64,000 nucleotides of DNA from Chloranthus sessilifolius (Eukaryota; Streptophyta; Magnoliopsida; Chloranthales; Chloranthaceae), in contig CM037588.1 of NCBI GenBank assembly GCA_021018995.1, forward strand, positions 148,137,725-148,201,724, written 5' to 3'. Below, piece after piece: positions 31,979 to 45,005 of the stretch. The translations under genes were made by a program, and so were the position numbers. The notes beneath the pieces were generated by a model. It was not told the DNA's origin and made no database searches. It saw nothing but the letters and a program-made list of their open reading frames with translations. Every line of letters starts with the position of its first letter. Position 1 is the stretch's first letter.

Positions 31979-34833
31979 TCAAAAATTTTCGTACCTTATC
32001 CGAAGAGGTGTGGGTATTGATTGTGCAGCTTTCCGTTCCCAAATGGCTTCAGCAGTTGAATGATTTTGCCACCTGACTAGTATGAGCGGGATCCGCTTGG
32101 TACGTAAAATTTGCTCCTTATGGTCGAGGATTTGAACTGGTTCTTCGACTACCGTCATATCCTCCTTAAGCTCGATGGGTTGGTAGTCCATGATGTGAGT
32201 CAGGTCTCTGATGTATTTCTTCAATATAGAAACGTGAAATACGTTGTACATACTCGACAACTGAGGTGGTGAAACAATTCGATATGCAACTTCGCCGACT
32301 CGACCCAAAATCTCAAATGGTCCGACATTGCGTGGGCTCAGTTTGCCACGTCTTCCGAATCGCACCACTCCCTTGGTGGGCAAGATTTTTACGAAGACAT
32401 TGTCCCCCACCTGTAAGGAAAATGCATTGTTTCAATGATGCATATGGATTACAGAGGAAAAAGGTAATAATTTCACTAAGTATACCTGAAATTCGGTACT
32501 CATTTGCTTGAGGTCAGTATAGCTTTTCTAACGATTTTGAGCGACCCTTAATCTTTTTAGGATCAATCGAATCGCTTCGGTTGTGCTTTCAATAATCTCT
32601 AGGCCTAAAATAAATTTCTCCTCGGTCTCTTCCCAATTGAGTGGAGATTTACATCTCTAGCCATAGAGTACTTCAAATGGAGTCATTCCAATGCTAGCCT
32701 GATAACTATTATTGTAGGCAAACTCTATCAAAGGCAGGTGTTTGTCTCATGACCCCTGAAAATCTAACATACAAGCTCGAAGCGGAACTAAAGTCTAGTC
32801 TTGTGCCCATTCCTTCTTGAAATCGTTGCCAGAACTTTGATGTGTACATCGGATCTCTGTTTGAGACGATGCTAGCTGGGATGCCGTGTAGTCTGACAAT
32901 TTCCTTGAGGTACAACTTTGGTAGCTGACTGGCTGTATACCTCGTGATGTATAGTAGAAAATGTGCGGATTTGGTTAGGCGATCAACTATCACCCAAATC
33001 GCATTATGTCCCTTCACAGTTCTAGGTAATCCAAGTATAAAATCCATGGATATAGCCTCCCATTTCCATTCAGGTATTGGTAAGGGCTGTAGCAAACCCG
33101 AGGGGTGTCGATGATCAACCTTCACCTGCTAGCACACCAAGCATGTCGATACGTATTCTGCTATATCTTTCTTCAAGCCTCTCCACCAGAAGCTCTTCTT
33201 CAGATCCTGATACATCTTTGCACAGCTAGGATGGACGACATATATTGACTTGTGTGCTTCTTCGAGAATAAGGCGTCGAAGGTCAGTATCTGACGGTACA
33301 CATAATCGATCTCTTATGGTAAGGAACCATCCTCTCTAATGGAGAAATCTGGTTTATCCCCATTGATTACACCATGTCTGATTGCCATAAGTTCTTCATC
33401 AGTCATCTGGAGTTCTCGGATATTATCGAATATTGTTGGCTTGATGGTGATGTTGGCCATTAATGCTCCAGATTCTTTAATCTCAAACTTTTTTGTCATA
33501 TAGTGATATATCTTCAAACAATCGCCATCTATGAATTTTTGTGATGAGGTTTTATAACTGAGCAAATGACTTTCGGCTCAAAGCGTCAGCTACTACATTA
33601 ACTTTCTCAAGGTGGTTCTGAATGGTACAATCATAATCCTTGAGAAATTCTATCCACCTTCTTTGTCTCATATTCAAATCTTTCTGAGTGAAGAGATATT
33701 TCAGACTTTTGTGGTCGGTAAGGATTTCAAACGTCTCTCCATAGAGATAGTGCCTCCAAATCTTTAAGGCAAAAATAACTGCTACCAATTCTAGGTCATG
33801 CGACGGATAGTTCTTTTTATGGTCTGAGTTGTCGAAAATCGTAAGGGATGACCTTATTGTGTTGATTCAGTACACAACCTAAATCGCTATGTAGTGCATC
33901 GCTAAATACTAGGAAACTGCCACTTCCTGAGGTATAGCCAGGATTGGTGCAGAAGTTAGCTTGTCCTTGAGCTCTTGGAAGCTCTTTTCACACACATCGT
34001 TCCATTGAAACTTTGTGGTCTTTCTTATTAGCTGAGTTAGCAGTCCTGTAATTTTTGAGAAGCCTTCAACAAATCTTCTGTAATACCCAGCTAGACCCAA
34101 AAAGCTTCGGACTTTGGTTACCGTCTTCGACTGTTCCCATTTTATAATGGCTTCAATTTTTACTGGGTCAACTTTTATGCCTTCTTCGAGTATAACATGC
34201 CCCAAGAAACTAACTTCTTCTAGCCAAAATTCACACTGGCTTAGCTTCGCATATAATTGATGATCACGAAGTGTCTGAAGGGCGACATGTAGCTGTTGTT
34301 CATGATCTTCTCTTGTCTTTGAATAGATGAGGATGTCATCTACGAAGATAACTACACACTGATCGAGATGCAGTTTGAACACTCTGTTCATCATATCTAT
34401 GAATGATGCTGGTGCATTTGTTAAACTGAATGGCATCACTAAGAATTTGTAGTGGCCATATCTCTTGCAAAAGGAAGTTTTCGGAATATCTTTTTCCTTG
34501 ACTTTCAGCTGGTGGTATCTTGATCTCAGATCTATCTTCGAGAAGAACTTAGCACCCTGGAGCTGATCGAAAAGGTCACTATTCGGGGAAGTGGATAACG
34601 GTTCTTGATCGTCAATTTATTCAATTGACGATAATCGATGCACAATCTCATTGATCTATCTTCGAGAAGAACTTAGCACCTTGGAGCTGATCGAAAAGGT
34701 CATCTATTCGGGGAAGTCGATAACGGTTCTTGATCGTTAACTTATTCAACTGATGATAATCGATGCACAATCTCATTGAACCATCTTTCTTCTTGACGAA
34801 CAGAACGAGTGCTCCCCATGGAGAAACACTCAG
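31979..34833 (-). pseudogene. pol: Element A pol: RT, RNase H, integrase, chromodomain (broken)
   Basis: Order on the minus strand: RT (34833 to about 33910; [10 protein letters not shown] at about 34320-34350), RNase H (33552-33850; [14 protein letters not shown]), IN zinc domain (about 33100-33290), IN core (32520-33125; MDFILGLPR, IVDRLTKSAHF), intron 32411-32485, IN C-terminus and chromodomain (31979-32410; LILVRWQNH). The second catalytic Asp of IN is Asn (VSNRDP, where B and 2 have SD). A 124-bp tandem duplication (units start at 34531 and 34655) disrupts RT, and frameshifts occur near 33840, 33300 and 32700. It cannot be active as assembled. Confidence 0.9.
32411..32485 (-). other. Intron before the IN C-terminus, element A
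   Basis: Minus strand TTTCAG|GTATAC donor and CTTACAG|GTGGGG acceptor, 75 bp. Removing it joins the frame to GDNVFVK. The same site in element 2 has a 78-bp intron (50706-50783). Confidence 0.65.
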
Positions 34834-35195
34834 TGTGACAACTCGACTTTTTCCATTATCGTATATAGGAAAGGTTGCGTCGTCGGATCACCTAACATGA
34901 TTTTTTTCATACAAGTGCATCGTGTACAAAGTGTCACAATTGCGAAAGCGTAAGATTAACTCTGCTAAAGAGAACATATGGCATCTACCTGATATTCCTT
35001 TACTGTCTACAAGTAAGAATATATACACTAAGATGATATAAACCAAAAATCATGTATAACTTTCACCGATAACGGCCATCCATTATCTAAACAATAGAAA
35101 GAACACCTATACATGAAATACTGAGTATCTCAAAAACATACTGCTATGTATACAAATTTAAGTGGTTAAAAATAATTATCTCTCTCTGAAACCTC

Positions 35196-35323
35196 TCAAG
35201 GAAAGAAGTCCTCAGTAGAACCTTCCTCCACATCCTCCTTGTCCTCCTCCTCAGGCTGGTAGATAGGATCAGCTTTGTGCTCAGGATCACGAGCAATATC
35301 TGTAGCTAAGACATGAAGTCGTA
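35196..35323 (-). CDS. LTR acidic micro-ORF (element B, 3' LTR)
   Basis: Reads RLHVLATDIARDPEHKADP, then an E/D run, ending STEDFFP and TGA. A possible acceptor CTACAG lies inside it. The second copy is at 56715-56843 in the 5' LTR. Confidence 0.4.
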
Positions 35324-35639
35324 GGATGAGCTATCATCGAAGATCAGCTGAGAAAATTTATAATGTTTCTATATATGTTAGATTTCCAATTTACATCTAG
35401 ATGTATAGATTTCAATTGAGGCACATTATATCTTATTTAGTTTAGTAACATGTAGCATTTAGCATAAACAAGCACTATATTATGCAAATCTGTATAAGAA
35501 ATAAATCATACAAAACAGTGATCATGCTAACAGATTCATGTTGAACATATACGAGGAATCATACTTCATTTTAAACAAATATAAGGAATCATGCTGACAG
35601 GGAATCATGCTGAAATAAGACATCAAACTGAATAAAGAA

Positions 35640-35910
35640 TCAAGCTTTCGAGGTCAAATGTCTAGCCCCTAAGCTATGTTAACAGGGTCACTAGCACCGA
35701 GAAATCAAGCGCTTGAGCTATGTTATCAAGGTCACTTGATACGAGACGAGTCAAGCCCCAAAGCTAAGTTAGCAAGGTTACTTGGTACAAGACGAGTCAA
35801 GCCCCTGAGCTAAGTTACCAAGGTCACTTGGTATAAGATGAGTCAAGCTCTCGAGTTAGCAGAATCACTTGCAAAGCTCCCGAGTTAGCGGGATCACTTG
35901 TTTCACGACA
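35640..35910. repeat. Tandem repeat of about 54 bp in the LTR of element B
   Basis: Four to five diverged units built on GAGTCAAGCCCCTGAGCTAA and GGTCACTTGGTA. The counterpart in the 5' LTR is at about 57150-57361. Confidence 0.75.
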
Positions 35911-38054
35911 AGAACAAAGACGTGTACATGATATCAAGGATAGCAGGACATGAACAATGCATGGTAACATGTATGCGAGAACTTCGTGAACAAATATCAT
36001 ATAGCAAAACTGATTTGAATAACTAAACTCATATGATCATATATAACTGCAACTTGCATTATCATTGATAATCATGTATCCAAGCTAAACTAGCATCATA
36101 ATTATGCAAAGCATACATCGAGTCTAAAGTTCTTCTCATCAATATACATTACTATAAACTGATCTAACACCATCAGTCATAGGCATACATCGAAAACTAG
36201 CACATTATAAAAAACTAAGCTAGCACGTGCATACATTATTATACGTTGTATCTGAACCATACTTTCATCACGATTTATAAATCTTTTTCTAAATTACTCT
36301 AGTATCATCATGCATACACATTTATCTGCTAATCTATATCATGTCATCTAAATTGATCTGACAATATTCCTAACAGAATCACATATGTCAGGTCAAACTA
36401 ATCTTATCGAGCTAATCTTATCAAAATTATATATCACTCAAACTAAACTACCATATGCTCATACATCGATCTGATCTGATCTGATCGTAAGCATGCATCA
36501 AATTAAATTGAACTAGTATACTCGAACTGATCTAATCATAAGCATGTGTTAATATAAACAGACTTAATATCATCACAGCAGACTTATATATTAAACTGAC
36601 TAACATCATTACATCAGACGTGTAGCTTCACATGTATATACAATCAATATGTCGAGTTTAGCATGGTCTTGACCGAAAATAAGTATATACATAATAATGT
36701 ACGAACCAAAATACAAAGAAGAAAATAATTATAATGTAGAAAGGTAAAATTCCCTACCTTAGCTCACACGCGACTTGTTACATATACATGCACATTCAAA
36801 CTAGATTCCTTTGTATGAGCTCGTCGTGTGCACCAACACCTATCATTTATGTGTACCGTTTTAGTATATTTATATGGTTTTTTGGGTCACCACAAACCTT
36901 ACATAAATTCTCTATATAATCACTAGTCCTAAAAATTAATATACCATATATATACATAGACCAAAGGTACCTCAGGATACGCACAAGCCAGACACAGGCT
37001 TGTCTCAACTTGTCACTAACTTTTTATCCATTAAACATTACATTCATAAATTTTTTAATTCATAAAAGTTATAGGGATCGTCGTCCCCTTTCCAACGAAT
37101 CATGAATCGTGTCAATCGGAGGTCGGAGTCAAAAGTTATGACCGAAATGCTGAGCAGTGGCCAACGCATAGGGTTGCCGCGGCAAGCTCCTTGCCTCGGC
37201 CAGCTCACTGGCTTGCCTCGGCAAGCCTGGATGCCAACATGTCGTGGTGCCTTTTAGCACTTCTCTATCTCTTTTAACTCAAGCATTTGGCTGGGTCTTT
37301 TGTATAATTATACATATAATATATTTCTTATATATATTGCACTGAAAATTGAGTTTTCTTATTCATTTTAGTGTTGAAATTTCGGTATATTTCTATTAGA
37401 CATATGGGTTCCGAAACCCATTCCAAACTGGTATCCATTGTGCTACCGATTCGGTCTCAGGGATTCGACACCACAGATTTATATTCTCTCTAAATGAACT
37501 ATTGAAACGAACCTAGTCTAGGAAATCTGTTCGTTTCAGGCATACCTTTCGGAAGAATCGTGGTGATGATGCGATGTCGTCGAGCGTGTGTCGGTGACGG
37601 AGCTCGTAAGAACTCGGTCTGCAAGAACTCCCCAAGAGCAATAGTTGTCTGCGATAAATATCGCGAAAATTGTGTAGAGTCGTGGTGTGATCTACGGTTT
37701 TGAATTCAAAATGAATGCTAGAAGAGGATTGTGGTTGACGCACTAGAGGAGGGTTTCAAAGTGAATAAAATTTTGGGATTTTTGGTTATGACCTTGCGGG
37801 TTTGATTAGTACTAATTGCTTCAAATTTGCAGCTGAAGAAGAACGAACGTGGCTGGTGCTTTGTAGTGCTCTAGCAGGTCTTGCGTGCATGGGAGTCAAG
37901 GATGACTCATGCATGCGTGGAGCCGAGAGAGGAGATTAGTATTATAAGTCCTATAGGGTTTAAATTCCATGCGGTGCCCACATGGGCTTTTACTTGTATC
38001 AGCACATAAACCAACCAGGTTTTACATCAGGTGTTTATGCAACTGTACATATAA

Positions 38055-38057
<3 letters not shown>

Positions 38058-38112
<55 letters not shown>
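38058..38112. repeat. (TA)n microsatellite
   Basis: About 27 TA units, flanked by two copies of CACATATAAGGCATATA, in the LTR of element B. Confidence 0.95.
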
Positions 38113-38113
<1 letters not shown>

Positions 38114-38713
38114 CTGGCTGGGATTCCCTGCATAGGCACACATATAAGGCATATATAATATTAGATAAGCCAAATTTGGCTTTGGCTTTGATGTAAACCA
38201 ATTACACCAATAGTAGTTATATTAAATATCCTAATATTGTTTAAAGTAAATTTTTAGAAAAAATATTATGTGTATTAGTATAATTGAATTATTTGCCTCA
38301 CAAGTTGTCGAGGCAACCCTTTTTGCTTGCCTCGAATGCCGAGGCAACTGATTTCACTTGCCTCAATTGACAAGGCAAGGCCATCAAGCCTTGGTTAGCG
38401 TTTCTTTATCTGCACTAATGGATCTTGGGTCAAAGGGTTGACACCCCTCAGTGTCAAGCAGTCCTATTCATTGTTTAAATTATGGTACGAAATTTTTCAT
38501 CTTGAAGGGGGGCTCCATATATTTTAATTCGTACCAATCAATGATCAACCATTATTTCACTTAATGATTACTACTGGGCCACTAAGGTCCCACTATTTAA
38601 CAGTCATAATCAAAATGCCAAATCAGTTCTTTGTATCACATTTTTGGTACAAGCCTGACCCTACTCGAGTCCGTACCCGATGTTGTCAGGATCAAAATGT
38701 GGCAGCTGTTACA

Positions 38714-38730
38714 CTCTCCCCTACTTAAGG
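38714..38730 (-). other. Polypurine tract, element B
   Basis: Minus strand CCTTAAGTAGGGGAGAG directly before the 3' LTR. Confidence 0.8.
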
Positions 38731-39051
38731 GATTTTCGTCCTCGAAAATAAAAGAAGGCGGGGAAGTAAGATCAGATTCGGTTATATGTTGAAGGCATAT
38801 CTCATTATAAGACAGAGTAAACATGACTAGGTAATAATACATAATAAAATAAACATATAACAGATTTAGAACAATATAAAGTAAACTGAATCATGTGCAG
38901 TTTCATGTGCTAATATATAATGCATCAAAATCTAATATCCATCTATTTCTCTACTTCTAATTTATACATAATTATACGGGCAATGCATATGATACTTTTA
39001 TATATATCATATGCAGTAAGTTATTCGAACAAATTCAATCAATGATGTACC

Positions 39052-42000
39052 TTAAGGAAATAAATGGGCATACTGAGCGCGAATATCAACTTCGCATTCC
39101 CAGGTAGCCTCATGTGAACTGTATTTCTTCCATTGGACCAATACGAGTGAAATATGTTTTGTTCTCAAGATTTGGTCTCTGTGATCCAATATCTGAGCTG
39201 ACTCTTCAGTCACTGTTAACTCTTCCTGAATATCCAGTGGCTGATAATCCAACACGTAGGTTAGATTACTAACATACTTCTTCAGCATAGACATGTGGAA
39301 TACATCGTGTACGTTGTATAAATGTGGAGGTAACGCAACTCGGTATGCTATCTAACCAACTTTTCCCAAAACTAGGAATGGTCCAACATAATAAGGACTC
39401 AATTTGTCTCATTTCTCAAATCGCATCACGCCCTTTTTTCGGAGATATTTTGATAAATACATGATCGTCGATCTGTATGGTATATGGTAGAGATTAGCAT
39501 AACTCTTCTACCGACTTTGGGTACTCTTCAGTCGCTCACGAATGACGTATACAACTGCATTGGTATTTTCGATCAAGTCAGGGCCCAACATAAGACGTTC
39601 ACCGACTTCTTCCCAGTTAATTGGAGATTGACATCGGCGTCCATCCGCTGCCTAGAATGTTGCCATGCCGATGCTTGATTGGAAGTTGTTATTGTATGCG
39701 AATTCGATCAGGGGTAAGTGCTTATCCCATGATCCTTGGAAATCCAGCATACATACCCTTAACATGCCTTCTATTATCTGATTTACCCTTTCAGTCTGAC
39801 AGTCGGTCTGAGGATGAAATGCAGAACTGAATTCCAACTTGGAACCCATTCCTTCTTGAAAACTTTGCCATAATCGGGAGGTATATAACGGATCGTGATC
39901 TGACACGATACTCACTGGTATCCCTTGTAATCTGACTATCTCTCTCAGATAGACGTCGGCCAATTTCGACGCTATATACTTCGTACTGTAGGGTAAGAAA
40001 TGTGCAGATTTGGTGAAATGATCTACGATCACTCAAATCTCATTGTAACCCTTCTACATACGGGGTAAGCCAAGGATAAAATCCATGGAAATGTTCTCCC
40101 ATTTCCATTATGGGATGGGCAATGGCTATGACAGTCTAGCAGGATGCTTGTGTTCGATCTTTACTTACTGATAGATCAAACATTTCGCAACATGTTCTGC
40201 CACTTCTCGCTTCAAGCCACTCCACCAAAACATCTTCTTTAAGTCCTGATACATCTTCGTACTACCAAGAGGAATGACATAGGCTGATTTGTGAGCTTCG
40301 TCAAGAATTTTGTGATGCAAAACACTATTATTCGGTACACATACTCGGCCTCGAAATAATAAGGACCCATCATCCTTAATCGAAAAGTCTGGCTGGAGCC
40401 CACCGAGTACTCCCTGTCTAATGGCGATAAGCTCTGCATCATGCATCTGGAGTTCTCTGATCCTATCGAAGAGTGTGGATCGGATCATAACAGTCACAAG
40501 TAAACCTCCAGTTGGTGTTGTCCTACTAGTGGCACTTGATGACACTATGTTATTGAGTAATTTCCATCCTTGTAACCATGTCACAAGATGGGATAGTTGA
40601 GCAGATGACTTTCGACTTAGCACATCCGCAACTACATTCGCTTTACCGAGATGGTACTGAATAAAACAATCATAGTCCTTTAAGAACTCCATCCATCTTC
40701 CCTACCTCATATTCAGCTCTTTTTGCGTAAAGAGATATTTAAGACTTTTACGATCAGTGAAAATCTCAAAGGTTTCACCATACAGGTAGTGCCTCTAGAT
40801 TTTCAACGCAAAAATGACCGTTGCTAACTCCAGGTCATGAGTGGGGTAGTTCTTCTCGTGATCTTTCAACTGTCGAGAACAATATGAGATCACACATTCC
40901 CTATTCAATACACACTCTAACCCACTATACGAGGCATCATTGAATACAACAAATCCTTCGCTGCCTGATGGTATTGCGAGGACTGATGCAGAAGTGAGTC
41001 TTCGCTTCAATTCTTATAAACTCTGCTCACATGCCTCATTCCACTCGAATTTGACATTCTTTCGAGTGAGCTGCGTGAGTGGTTCAGCAAACTTCGAAAA
41101 CCCTTCAACAAATCGTCGGTAATATCTTACAAGACCTAGAAAGCTTCTGATCTCAGTTACGGTTTGTGGCTGCTTCCATTGCACTACAGCCTTTATCTTT
41201 GCAGGATCAATGGTAATACCGGCTTCAAAAATTTCATAGCCCAGAAAACTGACTTGATTCAACCAGAAGTCACATTTACTGAACTTGACAGATAGCTGAG
41301 AATCTCTCAATGTTTGTAAAGCAAACCCAGATGACCTTCGTGCTCTGCTCTCGTCTTTGAATAGATGAGAATATCGTCGATGAATACTACGATACACTGA
41401 TCTAAGTAAGACTTGAAGACTCGATTCATCAAGTCCATAAATGATGCAGGTGCATTGGTCAACCCGAAGGGCATGACGAGAAACTTGTAGTGACCATATC
41501 ATGTCCGAAAAGTTGTCTTTGAAATATCTTCAGCTTTCACCTTCATCTGGTGATATCCTGATCGTAAATTAATCATTGAAAATCATCATGCTCCTTATAA
41601 CTGATCAAAGAGATCATCGATTCTAGAAAGTGGGTAACGGTTCTTGATCGTCAGTTTATTTAATTGACGGTAGTCAATGTAGAGACGAATCGACCCATCT
41701 TTCTTCTTCAAGAACAATACCGGTGCCTCCACAGAGACACACTCGGTCTGATAAATCCTTTGTCAAGAAGCTCTTGCAACTACTTCTTAGGTTCTTTCAG
41801 CTTCACAGGTGTCATTCGATACGGCGCCTTTGATACTGGCTCGGTACCTGGGGCTAACTCAATGGTGAATTTCACTTCCCTGTCAGGTGGTAATCCTGAC
41901 AACTCATCAGGGAAGACATCAGGGAATTCACAAGCAATCGAAATATCATAAAGTGAAACTTTCTTTTCTTCTTGTTCGTGACTTTGGATGAACGCTAGAT

Positions 42001-42466
42001 ACCCTTGAGAACCATCATCAAGTAATCCCCGTGCTCGAATCGCTGAAATGAAGGGAAGTATGACTAACTTTACTCCGAAAAAATCTAGCTGATTTTGTCC
42101 CTTAGGGTCGGAAAGTGACAATCTTCTTTCGACAATCGACATTTGTATGGTGGTTGAATAGCCAATCCATGCCAAGGATTACGTCGAATCCTTGCATATC
42201 GAGTAAAATCAACTCGACTACTGCTTCGTATTCCAGTAATCGTTGATCAGGACTATAATGGATATATAGACAATGTCAGTTGTGATAGATTGTCCAGTTG
42301 GAATGGACATATCTAAATTAAAGTCGAGAGATTCTGAGGTAGCTCCCAATTTTTTCCACCTTTTTCGCAAACCATGATGTGACAAATGAATATGTCGATC
42401 CAGGATCTACCAAAACTTGTGCCTCATATAACAAGTAGGCATCCTCTGGATACAATTGCAAGGTAC
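39052..42466 (-). pseudogene. pol: Element B pol: PR to chromodomain (broken)
   Basis: Minus strand. PR motif DPGSTYSF at about 42385-42410. RT at about 41014-41950 with [10 protein letters not shown] (41360-41390). RNase H at 40600-41010. IN zinc domain at 40165-40300 and core at 39652-40032 (IVDHFTKSAHF, VSDHDP, TDCQTERVN: DDE residues present). Chromodomain at 39052-39200 (LVLVQWKKYSSHEATWE). Numerous frameshifts and stops. The intron before the IN C-terminus is not clear; a CATACAG acceptor-like word remains at about 39478 but the donor side is deleted. Confidence 0.88.
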
Positions 42467-42641
42467 CTAAGATATAGAGTTACTAGTGTTAGCTAAATTG
42501 TTTCTACTTAACAAACTATATATCTATCATTTGATAACAAGCAACAATTATACTAGATGCACATATATATAGACTATTTAACTAAATGCACCTTCTTTAT
42601 CAAAAATAAAATTAAATAATTGGTCCCTAAAATTCACGTAC
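42467..42641 (-). other. Intron between gag and protease, element B
   Basis: Minus strand TTCAAG|GTACGT and ATCTTAG|GTACCT, 175 bp. Splicing gives IIQ-G-TL, the same junction as in elements 1 and 2. Confidence 0.75.
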
Positions 42642-43970
42642 CTTGAATGATGTCATTGTCAGTTTGGGCACCTTGTGCCAACACAGCATAAGCTCTGCCT
42701 TGTATCGTAGGCCGTGCAGATCGTAGAGCTGGTCCAGCCTTTGTTGCCGCTCCTACCATTTTCGGACAATCTTTGATCTGATGTCTCATTTTTTCACAAA
42801 AAAAGCGCGCCCCAGACGCTTTATGGCATTCGTTTGTCTTGTGTGCCTTCCCACACTTTCCACAGATCACGGCTGAAGCTACCGATGAAGCCGTATAGGA
42901 TCCCGTACGGGACACTGCTGGTCATACTCGTGACACACTAGATGTACCTCTGATTTTATTCTGAACAAGCTGATTCTGAACATGTGGAATCCTCGATGGT
43001 AATGGTGGTAACGTCGCTGGATTGTAAGGTCGTGTATAGGCTCCTGCAGCAGGTTGAAATGCTGTTTGTCCTTGGTATCGCAGTCGCTTGCTGATTTGAC
43101 CGAAACTATAGGACTGAGATGGAGCTTTTCTCGTTCTATTTTACTCTTCTCTCATTTTATACATGCTTTCCACATCAATCTCTGTTATAAGGGCTAATCG
43201 CATCACATGAAAATAGGTCATTGCATGAAACAGTAAAATTCTCTCCTTGATAAAGGGCTTCAAACCCTGCTCAAACTTCTGGGTCTTCATGAGTTCCGTG
43301 GCGAAGAGCAATAGTGCAAAATGAGAGAGGCGAGTAAATTCTACCTCATATTCCCTAACAATCATCAAGCCCTGTACTAAGGTCGCAAACTGGACCTCCA
43401 TCCGGTATCTCTCAGGTGCCAAAAAATACTTTTCATTGAACGCTTCAGTGAACTCTGCCCACGTCCAAAGTACTCTAGGTACACTTGTCGGTTCTACTGA
43501 CTGCCACCAGGGATCTGCTTCACCCTCCAATTATAGGCCGCCCAACTAACTTTCTCGACCTCAATGCCTGTAACTCTTTGACGCACCTTATCGATCTGTG
43601 TTAGCCATTTCTCAGCCTCCATCGGGTCGTGCTGACCATAGAAACTAGGCGATCGGAGTCGTACAAACTCCTGAAACCTTTTGGGGGTCTTGTCACAGCT
43701 AGCATAGCCATGGTATTCACCATGGTTTCCATCAACTGAGGATTTTGTCTTGCATTCTGATCAACTCTGGGAATAGACCCCATCTAGTTAACATTTGCTG
43801 CAAGAGGAATATGCTTAGCAACGTTCTCCATGGTAATCCAGCTCTCTACCATATTCACGTCTTCTCTGTGTCCCGATGCAGTATCGTGCTCATAGCCCGC
43901 TACTGGGATTGCATTCGAGCCAATACGAAAACGGTGGTCAACCTATTCCTCTATCTCATCGTGGAGGCAT
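42642..43970 (-). pseudogene. gag: Element B gag (broken)
   Basis: Start ATGCCTCCACG at 43970 (MPPR, as in element 2), then a stop almost at once. The capsid core is at about 43141-43680 (EGEADPWWQSV, WTWAEFTEAFNEKYF, FEQGLKPF). Zinc knuckles at 42760-42870 are CGKCGKAHKTNEC and an impaired CEKMRHQIKDCP. At least three frameshifts. Confidence 0.85.
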
Positions 43971-44104
43971 CGCTACTTATTATAATCAAGCAACACTTGA
44001 TCAGATATGTATAGACTCAACCTATACCCTAAACCCGAATAAACATCAGAAGTCTTTCCATATGTCTGCGCCAAAGAGTTAAGGCTCCAAAAGACCTAAC
44101 GCCG

Positions 44105-44117
44105 GGCTCTGATACCA
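44105..44117 (-). other. Primer binding site, element B
   Basis: Minus strand TGGTATCAGAGCC, two bases from the end of the 5' LTR (TGTCACA). Confidence 0.9.
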
Positions 44118-44872
44118 CCTGTGACAATGTAATATCCCTGATATTTTGACATATTTTTCGTTTACCTCGGTAAGTGTGTCAGAAAATGTGGTGGAATAAT
44201 TTTGGTTTTGATGAACCAGGGCTATGATAAGACTAATGGCCAGAGGAATTAGCCTAGAAAGGTGTACAAGTCATGTACACAATGGTATACACATTAAAGA
44301 TGTATTAGTGGTTAGCAAGGAATAAATTCCAACTTAAGTAGATAAGTTACAATTGTAAATATCTAGATATTTGTGGTTACTTAACTTGGTTATAAGAGAG
44401 AGTGCAAGAGAAGCTTTGTTTTCTCTCTCGTTGGAAAAGCTCTAAGGACCTAACCATTCAAGGTCCCATTTGATTTCCAGATCTAGGAAGAAAGAGAGCT
44501 CCTCTTTCCATCTTGACCATTGATTAGATTGGTGATGATCTTTGGATCAGTTTGAGCTATTAAAAGAGAAGGTTAGAGGAGAGGACATCCCTGTGTCTAC
44601 AGATCTGTGCCATGGAAGAAGGGTTATAATGGACAGAACTGATGCCATTAAACCTATGATTTTAGAAACTAGTTCCGGTGCATGAATCGGTACGAAGGGA
44701 TCTACCTTTTAAAGCCAAAAAGAGGTTGGTATTGAAAACCTCTGTATGAAAGTCTGTTGAGAATTGTTAGAATTAAAAAAAAATATATGTTCAATAAAGA
44801 AGATGGATTAGCTGTGAAAAGGATTGGAAAAAGATCCGGGCATGTCAAATTGCACAGCCACAGAATACAGGA

Positions 44873-45005
44873 AATTCGACTGTCGATTTCAAAATCGACT
44901 GTCGAATTGCAGAATTTAGGCCTGATGCAGAATTTGGAAATTCGATGGTCGATTTTGGATTCGACCATCGAATTTCAAAATTACCATCGAATTAAATCGA
45001 TGGTC
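44873..45005. repeat. Palindrome array ATTCGATGGTCGAATT type in the 5' LTR of element 2
   Basis: Alternating AATTCGACTGTCGATTT, TTCGATGGTCGATTT and ATTCGACCATCGAATT. The same units stand at 51785-51960 before the aORF and at 54864-55006 in the 3' LTR. Confidence 0.85.

Larger units (their letters stand above)
29220..34833 (-). mobile_element. Element A: Tekay-type chromovirus, 5' part missing
   Basis: A minus-strand gypsy element. 3' LTR at 29220-31949, then (reading leftward) RT to chromodomain at 31979-34833. RT is cut inside its SVSPWGA motif by the 3' LTR of element B at 34834 (candidate TSD CTCAG, 34829-34833). PR, gag and the 5' LTR are not in the window and should lie beyond element B. 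Confidence 0.9.
34834..38713 (-). repeat. Element B, 3' LTR
   Basis: 3.88 kb, plus-strand ends TGTGACAACTCG and GCTGTTACA. Contains a tandem repeat of about 54 bp (35640-35910), TTGCCTCG/CGAGGCAA repeats (37180-37235, 38290-38395), a TA microsatellite and a micro-ORF (35196-35323). The last kilobase (in element orientation) matches 56353-57361. Confidence 0.85.
34834..44127 (-). mobile_element. Element B: Tekay-type chromovirus (main part)
   Basis: Minus-strand gypsy element inserted in the RT of element A. 3' LTR 34834-38713, polypurine tract, pol 39052-42466, intron, gag 42642-43970, PBS 44105-44117, and the last 8 bp of the 5' LTR at 44120-44127. The rest of the 5' LTR continues at 56358-57361, beyond inserted element 2. 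No aORF: only about 340 bp separate the chromodomain from the LTR. Confidence 0.9.

Noticed and set aside
38058-38112. Long TA tract as an origin or matrix-attachment site
   Set aside because: An ordinary microsatellite inside a retrotransposon LTR; no further support.
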